DNA from: Solea solea | Lineage: Eukaryota; Chordata; Actinopteri; Pleuronectiformes; Soleidae | Length of the DNA stretch: 64,000 nt | Reading direction: 5' to 3' | NCBI RefSeq assembly: GCF_958295425.1 | Contig: NC_081136.1 | Span: forward strand, 21,706,890 to 21,770,889 | Part shown: positions 36,401-48,840 of the stretch, in pieces | How positions within the stretch are numbered: the first letter of the stretch is position 1 | Layout of the letters: every line of letters starts with the position of its first letter | The notes under the pieces: model-generated | Seen by the model: the letters and a program-made list of their open reading frames with translations, nothing else | Told to the model about the DNA's origin: nothing | The model's database searches: none | Position numbers and translations under genes: made by a program

Positions 36401-39400
36401 TTGGAAGCCTGCCTGGCTTTTGCATTTGGAAATTACCTGTTAACTCTTAAGTTTTCTCAAAGCTCAGAATGCACAATATACGTCCATGTGTATGTCATGA
36501 TTCCAATTCCACTTGAACTCAGCAAACAGACACATCATAAGCTGCTCAGTATTGTCAGAAACTAGTTTTAAGTGTCCAACTGAAGGTGAATTTCTCCATT
36601 TATTTCTAAAGAAAGTTGTTCTTTGGCTAAAATGTGTTTGGACAAGTAGAGAGATTAGACCAGGGTTCATGTTAGTCTGGTATTTCCATGATTGAGAGCT
36701 CTACATGAAATTACTCTAACATGACTTGGATCTAGCTCTTCTTCTCCTGTACTCTATAACTATATGTTAGAGTAATTTCATGTAGCGCTCTCAATCATGG
36801 AAATACCAATATACTATATATGATTCACACAGTTACACTGCACTGCAAGTCCACTGCACTTTCAAACGTGTGTACACCTGGTCTGAGCTGGTTTGAGATT
36901 TGATCATACACTGCAATGTCCATATAAATAATACCAATCTTTGTGTAGATCCACATTTATTGTTTGGTGTACACGTGTTTGATACAGTGCCATTGACTTA
37001 TGCTGTGTTATGTTACATGCTAATGTTGTGGGAGTTGTTTATATAATGTAGGGGTGGAACGGTTCACAAAATCCCCTTTTCAGTTCTTATCAGTTTTGGG
37101 GTCATGGTTTTTGCTTTGATTAGTTTTTGTTTTAAATATGTATATATATTCTACACTAGAAATACCATATATCAGCATCAGATACTACTTATTAATACTG
37201 CACCATTTATTTGAAAGTAAATATAGTAGGGAACATTTCCCAAGTGCTGCCACTGCTTGCATACAGTTTTTCGTTAACTACATCACTTTTTTTTGCCACC
37301 GGCATCATGTGTAACGCAAAATGGCAAGTGCGCAAAACAGTGCTGCTCACACATCCCCTAACTCCGGCCCTACTCCTGTGTCTTCTCTCACCATTTCTAC
37401 AAATGACCCACACTGACTCCTTGGCTCACCTCGTACCAAACTGTGACATGCGTACTGAAGGGACGGGTTTTTTAAGTGAAGCGTTCTACCCCTAATGTAA
37501 TGTATATAATTTCTCTGTAATCTGTGTTTATCCAGGACCTGTTGGTATGTCTGAGCTTAGCTTCCACTCCAATGACTCCACCACCCTGTGGACACCCACT
37601 ACCACACAGTTAGCTATGGCATATGTATATGAGGTGTCGTTAAAGAATGGCACCATCATCCATAACCGCAGCTTGACAGATGCACAGCTGGGCCTCTCAG
37701 GTCTTGATGAAGGGAAGAGCTACACCATGGACATATGGGAGCAGTGCGATGGAGAGTGGCCGTTTGAAGACGCTCAACCGTGTGTTGAGGCAGATAATTC
37801 ATCTTCCACATTCTTTGGGACTGCTGGACCTGTCCAGGAGCTAGGTCAGTCTGAGGTACCATGAGTTCTACAAGACTTCTGTAGCACAGCAGTGTTTTTT
37901 ATTTTCACAGTCACTGATTTATGTCAGCTAGGCATCAGGGCAACACATCTGTAATGAAATCTAAATCTGATTATGTTACACATTAATTACCTCTGCGAAG
38001 ATTATGTTTTCATCGCTGTGTTTTTTTTTAAGCATGTCCCGTCCACAGTTTTTGACTGATCAATCAGATTTTCTTTGTGATGGGTAGCTGATTACCAAGA
38101 ACGTTCCATTTAATTTTGGTAAAAATCTTTCCACTGATGATGTCACAAAAAACTCCCCATCTTTTATAATGGGCAAAACTGTAAAAAAAAAAATAGATCT
38201 GATCCTGATTACTGTGAATTGAAGGTGACCAGATTACAGCAATTTAAAGTTCAGATGTGTATATATCAGTAACGTCCTTACAGATTGGGATGAATTTTGT
38301 TATGTAAGATGGTAATGGCTATAAGCAGGTTACGTTCTATACAGAAAGTCTGGATTCAGTGGATGTAAGAAAAAAAGTGACAAAGTGAGTTTATGCCTGG
38401 ACTGAGGTCTGTGCTCTCCGAGTGCTATTATTTGAGTTATACATTTATTTGTAAACGATTTCACAATTTTCTTCTCTGTGTCCCTATAGTGATGGATTTT
38501 GTGGTTTCTGACATGAGACTAACAATGGTTGTGCCCTGGTCACTGCCTGAAGATCTACAGGATGACATGTCAGAAATACAAAGAAAAATTGCGAAGATTT
38601 TTAAAGATAAGGTGGGTAAATACTCATTGTCTACATCAATGAAAGTAGATGGCCGATTCGCTTTTCTTCCTAGTTCTAGTTTCTGGTTTACACTTTTGAC
38701 AGTATCGCCCTGAGGTAGGTGTGATTGTGTTACGAAATATCAAAAACAAAGTTATTTTTATTTGTGAAATTCAGGCTCACTTTAGTTCCCTTTCATTGAC
38801 AGTAGTTGGTAACACTGTCAAACAATCTCCAAACACAAGATAATGAATGACGGTGCAAGAGAGAGGTGGAAATATGATGTCATTGTTTTCCTGAAGTAGC
38901 GTATTCGCTGTCTACGTTGAAACGTGAGGCCGGCGATTTGAGATTATCCCACTTGAGGTGTTTTCAAAAAATACCATTTCAGGTCCCCTAAGAAGCTGTT
39001 TCCGTGTGGACGGAACAGCTCTCCGACAAAAGTATGCATATTCACCTAAACCAGTTTCTGTGTGGATATATGAAAAATATGGAAGCAACAGTGGAACTCC
39101 TTTTTTGCTGTGATATAAAATTGTTATTTACTCACCAATGGACTAGTCATGCAATTTGTGTTTACCCCTAATTAGCAGCATGTTAATATGCTAAGCTGTG
39201 ATAATGAAAATTCAGAATATGACTTTATACTTGTGAAACATATTTGTGAGCTTGCAAACGCACAAGCATTAGCATTTAGCTCAGTTGTGTTGGGCTAAAG
39301 GAGACATGATACTTCACATAACATGAGTGAGAATGAGAGGCATACATGGTTGTCCGGTGTTACTTTATTAAAAGTTGTACCCTTGTGTGTGTCATTCAGA

Positions 39401-42400
39401 TGCAGGAGCTGTTGAAAGACTATGATCACCCAGCCCGTATTGAGCTGGTCACCATCAGACCTGCAGAAGAACCGGACAAAACGGAAATCGTCTTTTGGTC
39501 TTTCGATGCCTTGATCACGGAGGAGAATGTGTCCCTTCCTGTCGAAGATCAGCTGGATTACATTGACTCACAGAATGCAACCCATATTTCAGTTAGAGAT
39601 GGGATCATTTACTGGGATGGTAGGTGACGATGAAAACCACCATAGTTTGATAATATGTCACCTGAACCCAGGTCTGTGTCAATAAGCCCAGTGTAGAGCT
39701 TCCAAAACCTCATAGGTTTTAGGCCTTAAAAAATTTAGAAATACTTTTCAGGCCCAAGTTCTTTCTTGAATATTATAGTGAGTGTGTAATAAGGTCAAGT
39801 ACTGGAAAAACTTTGAAATTAATATATTTTGTTGATCTATATTAGTATAGTCCAAAATGATTGACTACACATTTGACCATAATTAAAGAGCTCCATGTTG
39901 CGTTTATAAATAAACACCATATGTTATTAAATATAAGACATATTTTATTAGACATAATGTAAGAGACTTTGAAGATTTTGCAATTTCCATTTTTCTTTCC
40001 CCCAGAAAAGAATATATTTTTTATGCTTCGTTTAGGTCCTGATCTGTGTCTGTCTCTCAAATACACTTCATGTCCCCGCAATTCTCTGTGCGTCAACACT
40101 CTGGGCTCTTTTACATGTGTGTGCCGGCATGGATACTATGATGTGAGCTCGGTCACTGAGCGTCAGGTGACTTCACAGCCCATATGCAATGGTACAGTGA
40201 CACATTTTCCTATTTCATATGTTGCTATAACAAATAATGTTTGGTTTAATTAAAACAAAAATATTATTTTTATAGCTGCATTTACACTGCATCGTGCAAG
40301 TGATACCAACTCTGAACTTTTCCTTCCATTTGACACAAATCAGATTTGACCCATGACATTGAGCAGGAAAAAAAGCACATGGACTTGGATATCGTTAGCG
40401 GACAGGTTAGATATTCCCCTGTCAATGTGACTTGTACTTTCTTAAAAACAGAACAGTGGTGAATAATGTAAATACATGTGCACACCATCTACCATCACAT
40501 GACTCTCTTTCAACCTGTGCTATAAAGGATGAGAGGGCTCAAACCAGTGGACTCATACTGGGGTTTCATGGATTTCTAAATTTCATAGTAACTTCCATTT
40601 CAGCCTACCTTCCATTTAGATATAAATAGCATATCTGAAGCAGGCATCATGACCTGCAGTGTAAATGCAGCCTATAAGCACTAATGTGCAACAGTAGTAT
40701 ACAGTACATTAACCGTGCAGTTAAATGCCATTTGTTTGTTTGTGTTCAAACAGAGAAAGGCCTTTTCAGCCAGTGTCTGGACAAACTGATGACTGGTGGG
40801 ATTGCAAAACCCTACCTGATGTCTCACATCGGAGGAAAGGTTGACGTGAAGCTGAACGATGGGCGGTGCAATGTGGAACAGAGTGCGATGCTGTTTTACT
40901 TTCGCACCACACGGAAATCGTCTGAATGTGGAACAGAGAGACGGGTGAGTAACCATACGTAGCTACATGTTGTAAAAGTGTTAAGTTTATATGACCGATT
41001 CTGAGCTGGGGTATGAGTAAGATAAGAAAATGTAGGCTTATGGAGCAAAGACACAAAACATTTTTAGGAAAAAATAATGTAATTATTTAATGGTGGTTAT
41101 TCAACTTAAAGCTAAAATCCATGATTTGTTTATAAGCCAACTTTAATTTGATTAAATCCTATTGTGTTGAGAACCATCAATAAATATATTTGTAAATTCC
41201 CGTGTCTGTCGTCGGGATGGCATAATACCACTTTTTCATGACTGATGCCGATATCACAAACTCAATTACCCACAGATATTAATGTCAACATAGTCATTTA
41301 AAATCAACTTCAGTTATGTCACCCTCTTTAGCTCAGCTGGTAAGGAGTTGTGCTTTGAAACCACGCTCCTGGGTTTGAAACTCAGCCGTACCCGTCAGAT
41401 ACTGTACATGCCTTTATCTGAAATTATTATAAAACAATTTGTATGTGAATGTTACTACTATGAAAGTAGCCATTTCAAGACATATTTCTTCAGCTGTGTA
41501 ACTAATATTCTCCCATAAAGAAGATATAAACAGCCCACAACACGACCCAGCTAAAATACTGTTGCTGATTTTCATTTACATTTTTACAGTGTGCAGAGTG
41601 ACACATGCGTTTTGCATTTTGATCTGTCTGACATTTGAACCAAATGATTTTGAGTATTGTACAAAAAAATGTTGTACTGTACCTGTCAGTTATTGACCTG
41701 CCCTACCTGTTTGGTTCATTATTTTATTTTATATTGAAACCCACTTTATTTTATTCATAATATACAGTGTTTATCTATTCTATAAAGCCTTATTTTATAA
41801 TCCATCCATCCATCCTCTAGTGCTTTTTCCTCTGCATAAGTGTCCAATTTACCTAATCCCCATATTGTATGTTTTTGGACTGAAGGAGGAAGTCACGCAC
41901 ACATAGGGAGAACATGCAAACTCCATGAGAAAGTCGTGTCTTATGTTATTATACTGTGTATATATATACTACCAGTCAAAAGTTTGGACACACCTTCTCA
42001 TTTAATGTTTTTTCTTTATTTTCATGACTATTTACCTTGTAGATTCCCACTGAAGGCATCAAAACTATGAATGAACCCATATGGACTTATGTAGTAAACA
42101 TAAAAAAAACATAAAAAAAATCTCAATGAGCTTCATGATGTAGTCACCTGAAATGGTTTTCACTTCGCAGCTTCAATTTCTTGCCTTCTTAATGGGGTTG
42201 GGACCATCAGTTGTGTTGTGCAGAAGTCAGGTTGGTATTTGACAATTGTTAGAATTCATATTATGGCAAGAACCAATCAGCTAACCCTGGATTTCCACTG
42301 GATGCGGAACGGCCGCGGAACGGCAGCGGCCCGGTAGCCGTTGCAAATCGCTTCCATTCTAATCAATGTGAGCATTCCCACCGGCCGCGCTGCGGCGCGG

Positions 42401-45134
42401 ATCAGCAGCGGCCCAGAAGCGGCTCGCCGCGCCGCAGCGCTATCGATAGGAATCAGTTCTATTTTTTCCGTTGCCGCTTCTGAACCTCGTAAATTTCAAC
42501 GAGGCAGATCGCACAAGACAGGAAGTCCGACACAGTATCAAAGTAAAACACTTCCGCCCCCCTTTCAAAATAAAACACAATACGCAGGTCACAACTTCAC
42601 CTCAACGTTACGTCATAACCGGTGCTCCCAGGTCAACAGTCATTTGATCCGAGGGTCTCGGAGACAATGGACGACGAGAGACTGATTATGGAAGTGGAGA
42701 AATGAAAGAAGCTGTGTTGTTGTTGTTTCCTTTATACACACAGTCTATCGCGGGATCTCGCGTCCGTTCGAGATTATCGCGCGATCTTCCGTGAATACCG
42801 CTGGCTCCCAAGGCTCCGCGCCGCTGCCGTAACGCGCCCGGTGGGGATTGACGTTTGGGAGAGGACGAAGCAGAACCGCGCCACGGCCGTTCTGCGGCCG
42901 TTCCGCGTCCAGTGGAAATCCAGGGTCAGTAAAGAGAAACACCAGTCCATCATTACTTTGAGAAATGAAGGTCACTCAGTCCGGAAATATGCAAGAACTT
43001 TGAATGTGTCCGCAAGCGCAGTCGCAAAAAACATCAAGTGCTACGACGAAACTGGCTCACATGAGGACCACCCCAGGAAAGGAAGACCAAGCGTCACCTC
43101 TGCTGCTGAAGATAAATTCATCCGAGTCACCAGCCTTAGAAATCGCAAGTTAACAGCACCTCAGATTAGAGCCCAGATGAATGCCACACAGAGTTCTAGC
43201 AGCAGACACATCTCTGCATCAACTGTTCAGAGGAGACTGAGAATCAGGCATTTATGGTCATAGCTGTTAGCAATAGCTGCTAAAAAAAACACTACTAAGG
43301 AAATGCAAAAAGCAGAAGAGATTTGTTTGGCCCAACAAACACAAAGACCAGTGGAAATCTGTGCTTTGGTCTGATGAGTCCAAATTTGAGATCTTTGGTT
43401 CCACCCACCGTGTCTTGAACGGATGGTCTCTACCTGCATGGTCCCTACACTGTGAAGCATGGAGGAAGAGGTGTGATGGTGTGGGGGTGCTTTGCTGGTG
43501 ATACTGTTGGGGATTTATTCAAAATTGAAGGCACATGCATCCCAGCCGGTGTGCGTTTAGTTGGACCATCATTTTTTTTTCAACAGGACCCAACAGACTG
43601 TTGGAAAACCATTTCAGGTGACTACCTCATGAAGCTCATTGAGAGAATGCCGAGAGTGTGCAAAGCAGTAATCAAAGCAAAGGGTGGCTATTTTGAACGC
43701 ATAGTATTGGCTCAGTTAGCTTGGAACCTCGCCAGAGCAAGTACTAAAAAAAGTACCAAGTACTAAAAAAAGTACCAGGTACTACCGCTAATGGAAAAGC
43801 AAGATAGCCGTGCTGTGCCAAGGTGAGTTGCGCTGATGGAAAAGTGACATAAGTGAGTTCAGGTTTATCCCCTAGGAACCATTTGACACAACTGGTAGTA
43901 ATAGTTGAAAACTTTCATTGGCCTCAAGTGAGTGTGTTTTTGTTTAGGTAAACAAAACCCACTTTGAATACCAAAACACTTTGAGTGTGACCCTAACCAA
44001 AGAGGAAACTATCAGCCGGCGGGATCTGAAGGTTGTCTGGAAATGCGTCTATCCTCGTCATTATGTTCGCAATACTCACGTTAGCATGGATATGGAGTGG
44101 TGAGACAAGTTTTTACACACTATTATTTTATTCCACAAACTACAAGAGATCTAGAAATGATTCACCTGTTTTTGTTGTAGGCTCTCCGCTCTCTCCCTGG
44201 TGCAGTTCAACTCATCACTGCAGCTTGCCTTGAGCATGACCCTCTTCACAGATGAGTCATTCAACTCAAGCTACACTGACGTCATATCCCTGGACCGCGA
44301 CGACATTCTGTACTTTGAGGTGGCGCTGCACACCAACAACTCCTTTGCTTCATTTGTGCTCCTGCAGGTGGAATCATGCTGGGCCACTGAGAGCAGTGAC
44401 CCACAGGACACTGTCCAGGGCGTCTTTCTTCATGAGGGGTATGCAATTGCATGTTAACATAAGCACATCTTTTACATGACGGCCATCGAAGAGCCGCTGT
44501 CTTTCGTTTGAGCTGTTGCTTCCATTATTGCCTGCCCGTCTCAGGATGGTTCTCAGAGAAGGGGGCACACACAGTCAGTGCTTTACTTCGCACACAAGCA
44601 CCTTAACCTGACCTGTCTTGTTAAAGTGACACAAAGCTCAAGTAAAAGGTTGAAGTCCTTTTAACTGCTTTATGTTCTTTGAGTGACATTGATATACATG
44701 TAACCCTTTTTCCCAGCTGTCCCATTGACCACACATTCTACTGGCTCTCCGTTAACGGCATGGAGCAGAAAAGCAGGTTTTCCATTGAGATGTTCACCAT
44801 GCCCAAAGGGCTACCCCTATACATTCACTGCATGGCCAATATATGTGGGCATGACAAAGACTGTACAAAGGTAAAGCTTGAGACACATCCAGTAATATTT
44901 TGCACATGGCTTATTAATATTATGGGTATATTTTCATCTGATATTACAGGGTCTTAAGTCAGAAATGTAATCATCTAAATTTTGTTCTTAGGGAATCTTA
45001 GTTTTATTTAACACTTGTATGTTGCTTTGAGATTTAAGACCATAAAGAAAGTTGAGACATAAGACGAAGAAGTGTGACAGCTCCATTTTAGGTGCGTGTG
45101 CGTGTGCGTGTGCGTGTGCGTGTGCGTGTGTGCG

Positions 45135-45172
<38 letters not shown>

Positions 45173-48100
45173 GGGCTTCAGTAACATTCATTACTGAAAC
45201 AAATTTTTATGTTCAGGAATGCAAGTAAATAGCTATAATTTGACATCTTAATTGAGAAATAGTCACGCGATTTACTGTTTTTTCTGTGTTTTTGTAAAAC
45301 AGTAAAAATAATTTGATTTTATGATATATATTAATATTTCAGCTTCTACATACTGGTGTATTAACATTACAGACACAAAATTTTGTTAATTACCAATGCT
45401 GTTAATTTAGGGCAGCTCTGGCTTTGGGTGGTCGAATAAATGTAATACTGTATATCAGTCAGTCATCATCTACCGCTTTATCCTCTGCCAGAGGGTCGCG
45501 GGGGGTGCTGTGCCAATCTCAGCTACATCGGGCGATAGGCGGGGTACACCCTGGACAGTTCGCCAGTCCATCGCAGGGCCACACACAGATAGAGACAAAC
45601 AACCATTCACTCTCACACTCACTCCTATGGTTTTTTATTAATTCATCTTCTATCGCTTAATCTTCCACGAGGGTCACGGGGAGTATGGGTGCCAATCCCA
45701 GCTGACATAGGAAAATGCAAAGAACACCCTTGACAGGTCAACAGTCTATCACAATATAAACACACACAAAGTTTAGTTCAAAGGCTTAATTCTGAGGGTT
45801 GTGAAACTGCAATTGGGTCAGGGAAGGAGTAAAACTAAAATTCTGCCAAATAAATGTGTAAGTTTTCTTGTATAATCTGCATTAATCGTGTAGTAAGCTA
45901 ACTAAAATAAATACAGAAACTCAGTTTTAGGTCAAAATGACTGTGTATTTTAGAGAAGATAGATACTGTAAATACAGCTAACTTCCATTAATGATATCTG
46001 TAATTTCCTCCCAAAAACTTTTAATTTAAAAACCCTGTGGCGAAGTGCATTTGCCCATTTTTCCAGAATAACTTTCAATATCTGGCAGTTATTCACAATT
46101 TACTGCATGTTAAAATAGCGTATGAACAATTTAACAAACAATTTAAGAAAACCAAAAAGTTTTATTTAAAAAAACATCGCAGTTGTACACAAGCACAAGT
46201 TTTTTGTCAGAATGTCCAAAAACAATGTTGAACTCTCTCCTCTCTGGTGCCCAAAGATGCTGATTCACCAGCTTCCTGCAACAGCGCGAGTGAAATTACC
46301 GTAATAACCACATGTTGGCTTTGACTTCTCAGCGTTCAGAAACCATTGGAATCTTTCCGATAGCACAAACCGTTGCATAATTATGGTTAATGCAAAGTGC
46401 TCTTGAGCAAACCTGTCGTCTGTGATACGCTCACTGTTAAAGGATTAATTACAAAAATCCATAAAATGACAAGACTAGATTTCTGCTTTCCCTACATTCT
46501 CTGTATTTTAAAATTAATCCAAATTCCTCTTTTTTTTTTTTTTTCTGGTTGAATTTTCAGAATTGCTCCAGCCAGCAACGAACCAAGAGGTCAGAGAGTC
46601 AGCCAGACAGGAGAGGGAAACGTGCTGCTGTTGTGTCTGCTGGACCTGTGGTGGTCAACACCAGAGTCCCAACCTCTTACTGTGAGTCTGATACCTTTAA
46701 CTGCAGGAACCTAATACAGTACTCTTCGTTTTCAGTTAAAACATTTATTTCCTATGTTTTGTTTCCTTAATTTGTTGTTTTGGTCAGTTTGTATCACACT
46801 GTACTAATATATACACTGCTCAAAAAAATAAAGGGAACACTTAAACAACACAATGTAACTGTGAAATCAAACTGTCCACTTAGGAAGCAACACTAATTGA
46901 CAATCAATTTCACATGCTGTTGTGCAAATGGAATAGACAACAGGTGGAAATTATAGGCAATTAGCAAGACACCCCCAATAAAGGAGTGGTTCTGCAGGTG
47001 GTGACCACGGACCACTTCTCAGGTCCTATGCTTTCTGGCTGATGTTTTGGTCACTTTTGAATGTTGGCGGTGCTCTCACTCTAGTGGTAGCATGAGACGA
47101 GGTCTACAACCCTCACAAGTGGCTCAGGTAGTGCAGCTCATCCAGGATGGCACATCAATGCGAGCTGTGGCAAGAAGGTTTGCTGTGTCTGTCAGTGTAG
47201 TGTCCAGAGATGGAGGCGCTACCAGGAGACAGGCCAGTACATCAGGAGACGTGGAGGAGGCCGTAGGAGGGCAACAACCCAGCAGCAGGACCACTACCTC
47301 TGCCTTTGTGCAAGGAGGAACAGGAGGACCACTGCCAGAGCCCTGCAAAAAGACCTCCAGCAGGCCACAAATGTGCATGTGTCTGCTCAAACGGTCAGAA
47401 ACAGACTCCATGAGGGCCTGACGTCCACAGGTGGGGGTTGTGTTTACAGCCCAACACCGTGCAGGATGTTTGGCATTTGCCAGAGAACACCAAGATTGGC
47501 AAATTCGCCACTGGCGCCCTGTGCTCTTCACAGATGAAAGCAGGTTCACACTGAGCACGTGACAGAGTCTGGAGACGCCGTGGAGAACGTTCTGCTGTCT
47601 GCAACCTCCTCCAGAATGACCGGTTTGGCAGTGGGTCAGTAATGGTATGAGGTGGCATTTCTTTGGGGGGCCGCACAGCCCTCCATGTGCTCGCCAGAGG
47701 TAGCCTGACTGCCATTAGGTACCAAGATGAGATCCTCAGACCCCTTGTGAGACCATATGCTGGTGCGGTGGGCCCTGGGTTCCTCCTAATGCAAGAAAAT
47801 GCTAGACCCCATGTGGCTGGAGTGTGTCAGCAGTTCCTGCAAGACGAAGGCATTGATCCTATGAACTGGCCCACCCGTTCCCCAGACCTGAATCCAATTG
47901 AGCACATCTGGGACATCATGTCTCCCTCTATCCACCAACGCCATGTTGCACTACAGACTGTTGAGGAGTTGGCGGATGCTTGAGTCCAAGTCTCAGAGGA
48001 GATCCCTCCCGCCACCTCATCAGGAGCATATCCAGGCGTGTAGGGAGGTCATACAGGCATGTGGAGGCCACACACACTACTGAGCCTCATTTTGACTTCT

Positions 48101-48181
48101 TTTAAGGACAAAGTATTTAATAAGAATATTTCATTCATTCAGATCTAGGATGTGTTATTTTAATGTTCCCTTTATTTTTTG

Positions 48182-48218
<37 letters not shown>

Positions 48219-48496
48219 GAATAGAAGAAGTATTGCTCTCATTCTTCTTCGTCTCTGCGATTGGCAACCAACTAATAAAAGAAAAACAAAAATAATCACA
48301 TGTATATAAGTGCTTATTCATGCTTTATAGGGTAGAATTGATTAAATGTCATGTCTCTGTCTGTTTTGCAGGGGCTGAGCACATGACCATGATTCTAATT
48401 GTGGCTGGATCAATGGGTGTTTTGGGCATAACTATACTGTCAGTGAGTGCAACTAAAGCAATCATGTCTTATTATGAACAGCTACAGCTGCAATAA
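30491..48496 (+). CDS. Multi-exon ZP-domain membrane glycoprotein, uromodulin-like 1-like
   Basis: Exons that splice in phase: 30491-30515, 30607-30667, 31171-31325, 31412-31476, 31870-31963, 33712-33975, 34565-34858, 35435-35686, 37536-37844, 38490-38611, 39400-39619, 40036-40191, 40754-40944, 43948-44099, 44181-44438, 44717-44870, 46561-46681, 48372-48496; about 1,005 codons. Residues 222-506 are three fibronectin-III-like modules ([16 protein letters not shown]). About 507-620 is a SEA-like module and 621-672 an EGF module ([18 protein letters not shown]). About 673-945 is the ZP domain. A furin-type RRGKR follows, then a single C-terminal helix ([17 protein letters not shown]). Many NxS/T sites are present. 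The order FN3-SEA-EGF-ZP-TM is that of uromodulin-like 1, but I see no EMI or WAP module. The start is uncertain: 30491 gives no signal peptide, and the frame is open upstream with a hydrophobic stretch ([11 protein letters not shown]), so a 5' exon is probably missing. Confidence 0.75.
32225..32960 (-). mobile_element. Non-LTR retrotransposon fragment in a ZP-gene intron
   Basis: A - strand frame (32210-32626) encodes [27 protein letters not shown] sequence, then an EEVSREI segment. Upstream pieces on the same strand resemble the endonuclease end ([17 protein letters not shown] near 32770-32795). This is the endonuclease-to-RT linker of a fish LINE, 5'- and 3'-truncated and frameshifted. The clade is not fixed. 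Confidence 0.6.
35755..36345. repeat. Possible non-coding dispersed element in an intron
   Basis: The stretch AAAGGCGACATAGAATGC (from 35777) and the GC-richer interior (about 35890-36190, CpG-rich compared with the flanking intron) resemble a fish inverted-repeat element. The right end was not delimited. Weak evidence. Confidence 0.3.
36679..36807. repeat. Long hairpin: 44-bp arms, one mismatch
   Basis: The arm at 36679-36722 (starts GGTATTTCCATGATTGAGAG) and the arm at 36764-36807 are reverse complements with a single mismatch (T at 36700 region against G). The loop is 41 bases. It lies in an intron of the ZP gene. Nothing protein-coding is involved. It could be a small fold-back element or a hairpin transcript precursor. 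Confidence 0.85.
41331..41396 (+). repeat. tRNA-like sequence (decayed tRNA or SINE head)
   Basis: TTTAGCTCAGCTGGTAAGGAG resembles a tRNA A box and GGGTTTGAAACTC resembles a B box, at suitable spacing, but the acceptor stem does not pair. It is a pseudo-tRNA or SINE head, not a functional gene. Confidence 0.45.
41805..41940 (-). mobile_element. SINE fragment
   Basis: Inverted piece of the same SINE family as 16698-17045: (ATCC)n tail, CCAATTTACCTAATCCCCA and GGAGAACATGCAAACTCCATG. The 3' half and the tRNA head are lost. Confidence 0.7.
41970..43703 (+). mobile_element. Tc1-like transposon, interrupted and truncated
   Basis: The left TIR is CCAGTCAAAAGTTTGGACAC after a TA. The transposase is readable: the N-terminal HTH ([20 protein letters not shown], about 42940-43000), then [12 protein letters not shown], then the [13 protein letters not shown] block (first catalytic Asp, about 43370-43405) and [20 protein letters not shown] (about 43475-43530). 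It then jumps from [12 protein letters not shown] to [18 protein letters not shown], losing the segment between them. Frameshifts and stops add to this. The right TIR is missing because the Harbinger-like repeat at 43705 follows. A MITE sits inside it at 42285-42925. It is dead. Confidence 0.85.
42285..42925. mobile_element. Harbinger-type MITE nested in the Tc1 element
   Basis: The left end CCCTGGATTTCCACTGGATG and the right end, inverted, CCCTGGATTTCCACTGGACG continue into long, GC-rich inverted repeats (CGGAACGGCCGCGGAACGG-type; the last base is beyond the shared core). The target is TAA on the left (42282-42284) and TCA on the right (42926-42928). Taking both as one mutated TAA restores the expected Tc1 order (CAGCTAAGTAAAG). 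TWA target sites and CpG-rich TIRs fit PIF/Harbinger. The interior is non-coding. Confidence 0.8.
43705..43860. repeat. Harbinger-like repeat fragment
   Basis: It has TTGGAACCTCGCCAGAGCAAGTACT, two AGTACTAAAAAAAGTACC units and a GCTAATGGAAAAGC end resembling the terminal block of the family at 663, 3323 and 6452. It truncates the Tc1 element on its left and stands 88 bases before a ZP-gene exon. Confidence 0.55.
45090..45171. repeat. (GTGTGC)n/(GT)n microsatellite
   Basis: About 80 bases of GCGTGT/GTGTGC followed by a pure GT run in the intron after the exon ending at 44870. Confidence 0.95.
45455..45635 (-). mobile_element. SINE fragment
   Basis: It matches the 3' half of the SINE at 16698-17045 in inverted orientation (CATCTACCGCTTTATCC, GCGATAGGCGGGGTACACC, GACAGTTCGCCAGTCCATCG). 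The tRNA-like head is missing. A further degraded relative begins at about 45640. Confidence 0.75.
46812..48190 (+). mobile_element. Second Tc1-like transposon, degraded
   Basis: It starts TACACTGCTCAAAAAAATAA and ends with the inverse CCCTTTATTTTTTGAGG at about 48168-48185. The transposase is readable in pieces: an HTH start [16 protein letters not shown] (47090 on), the [11 protein letters not shown] turn, and a C-terminal DDE-type segment around 47840-47930 ([22 protein letters not shown]). Frameshifts and in-frame stops kill it. It lies in the last intron of the ZP gene. Confidence 0.85.
48185..48215. repeat. (GT)n microsatellite
   Basis: About 30 bases of GT repeat directly after the end of the Tc1-like element. 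Confidence 0.9.
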
Positions 48497-48497
48497 A
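48492..48497 (+). terminator. Polyadenylation signal overlapping the ZP stop codon
   Basis: AATAAA contains the TAA stop (48494-48496). This implies a 3' UTR of only a few tens of bases. Very short 3' UTRs with AATAAA around the stop codon are known for vertebrate egg-coat ZP transcripts. Confidence 0.55.
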
Positions 48498-48709
48498 ATG
48501 TTACCAACACAATTTGTGTTATATTTGTACTTTATTATTTACAAAACCAAGCAAAAAAGAAAATAGTCAAAAGAATATTTTTCACACAATTTCTTTCTGT
48601 TTATCCTCCTCTACCCCCGGCGACCATATTGTCAGACAAAGTGAGCATGCCTGTCTGGTTCTCAACTCAGACACAGTGTTAACTGTGTTATTACCACATA
48701 CAACTTCCT

Positions 48710-48840
48710 CCTTCTTTCGGCTTCTCCCTTTAGGGGTCACCACAACAGATCACTCTATCTTGTCCTCTCCTTTGTGTCCTCTTCTGTTATACCTACTGTC
48801 CTCATGTCCGCCTTCACAACATCCATGAATCTTCTCATGA
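48710..48840 (-). mobile_element. RTE-type LINE tail fragment
   Basis: TCGGCTTCTCCCTTTAGGGGTCACCACAACAGATCA, inverted, parallels the RTE 3' tail at 23040-23070. Only about 130 bases remain. Confidence 0.5.

Noticed and set aside
41331..41396. Functional tRNA gene
   Set aside because: A- and B-box-like sequences exist but the acceptor stem does not pair, so it is a pseudo-tRNA or SINE head.
44988..45191. His/Ala/Thr-rich - strand frame
   Set aside because: It is a translation of the GT/GC microsatellite.
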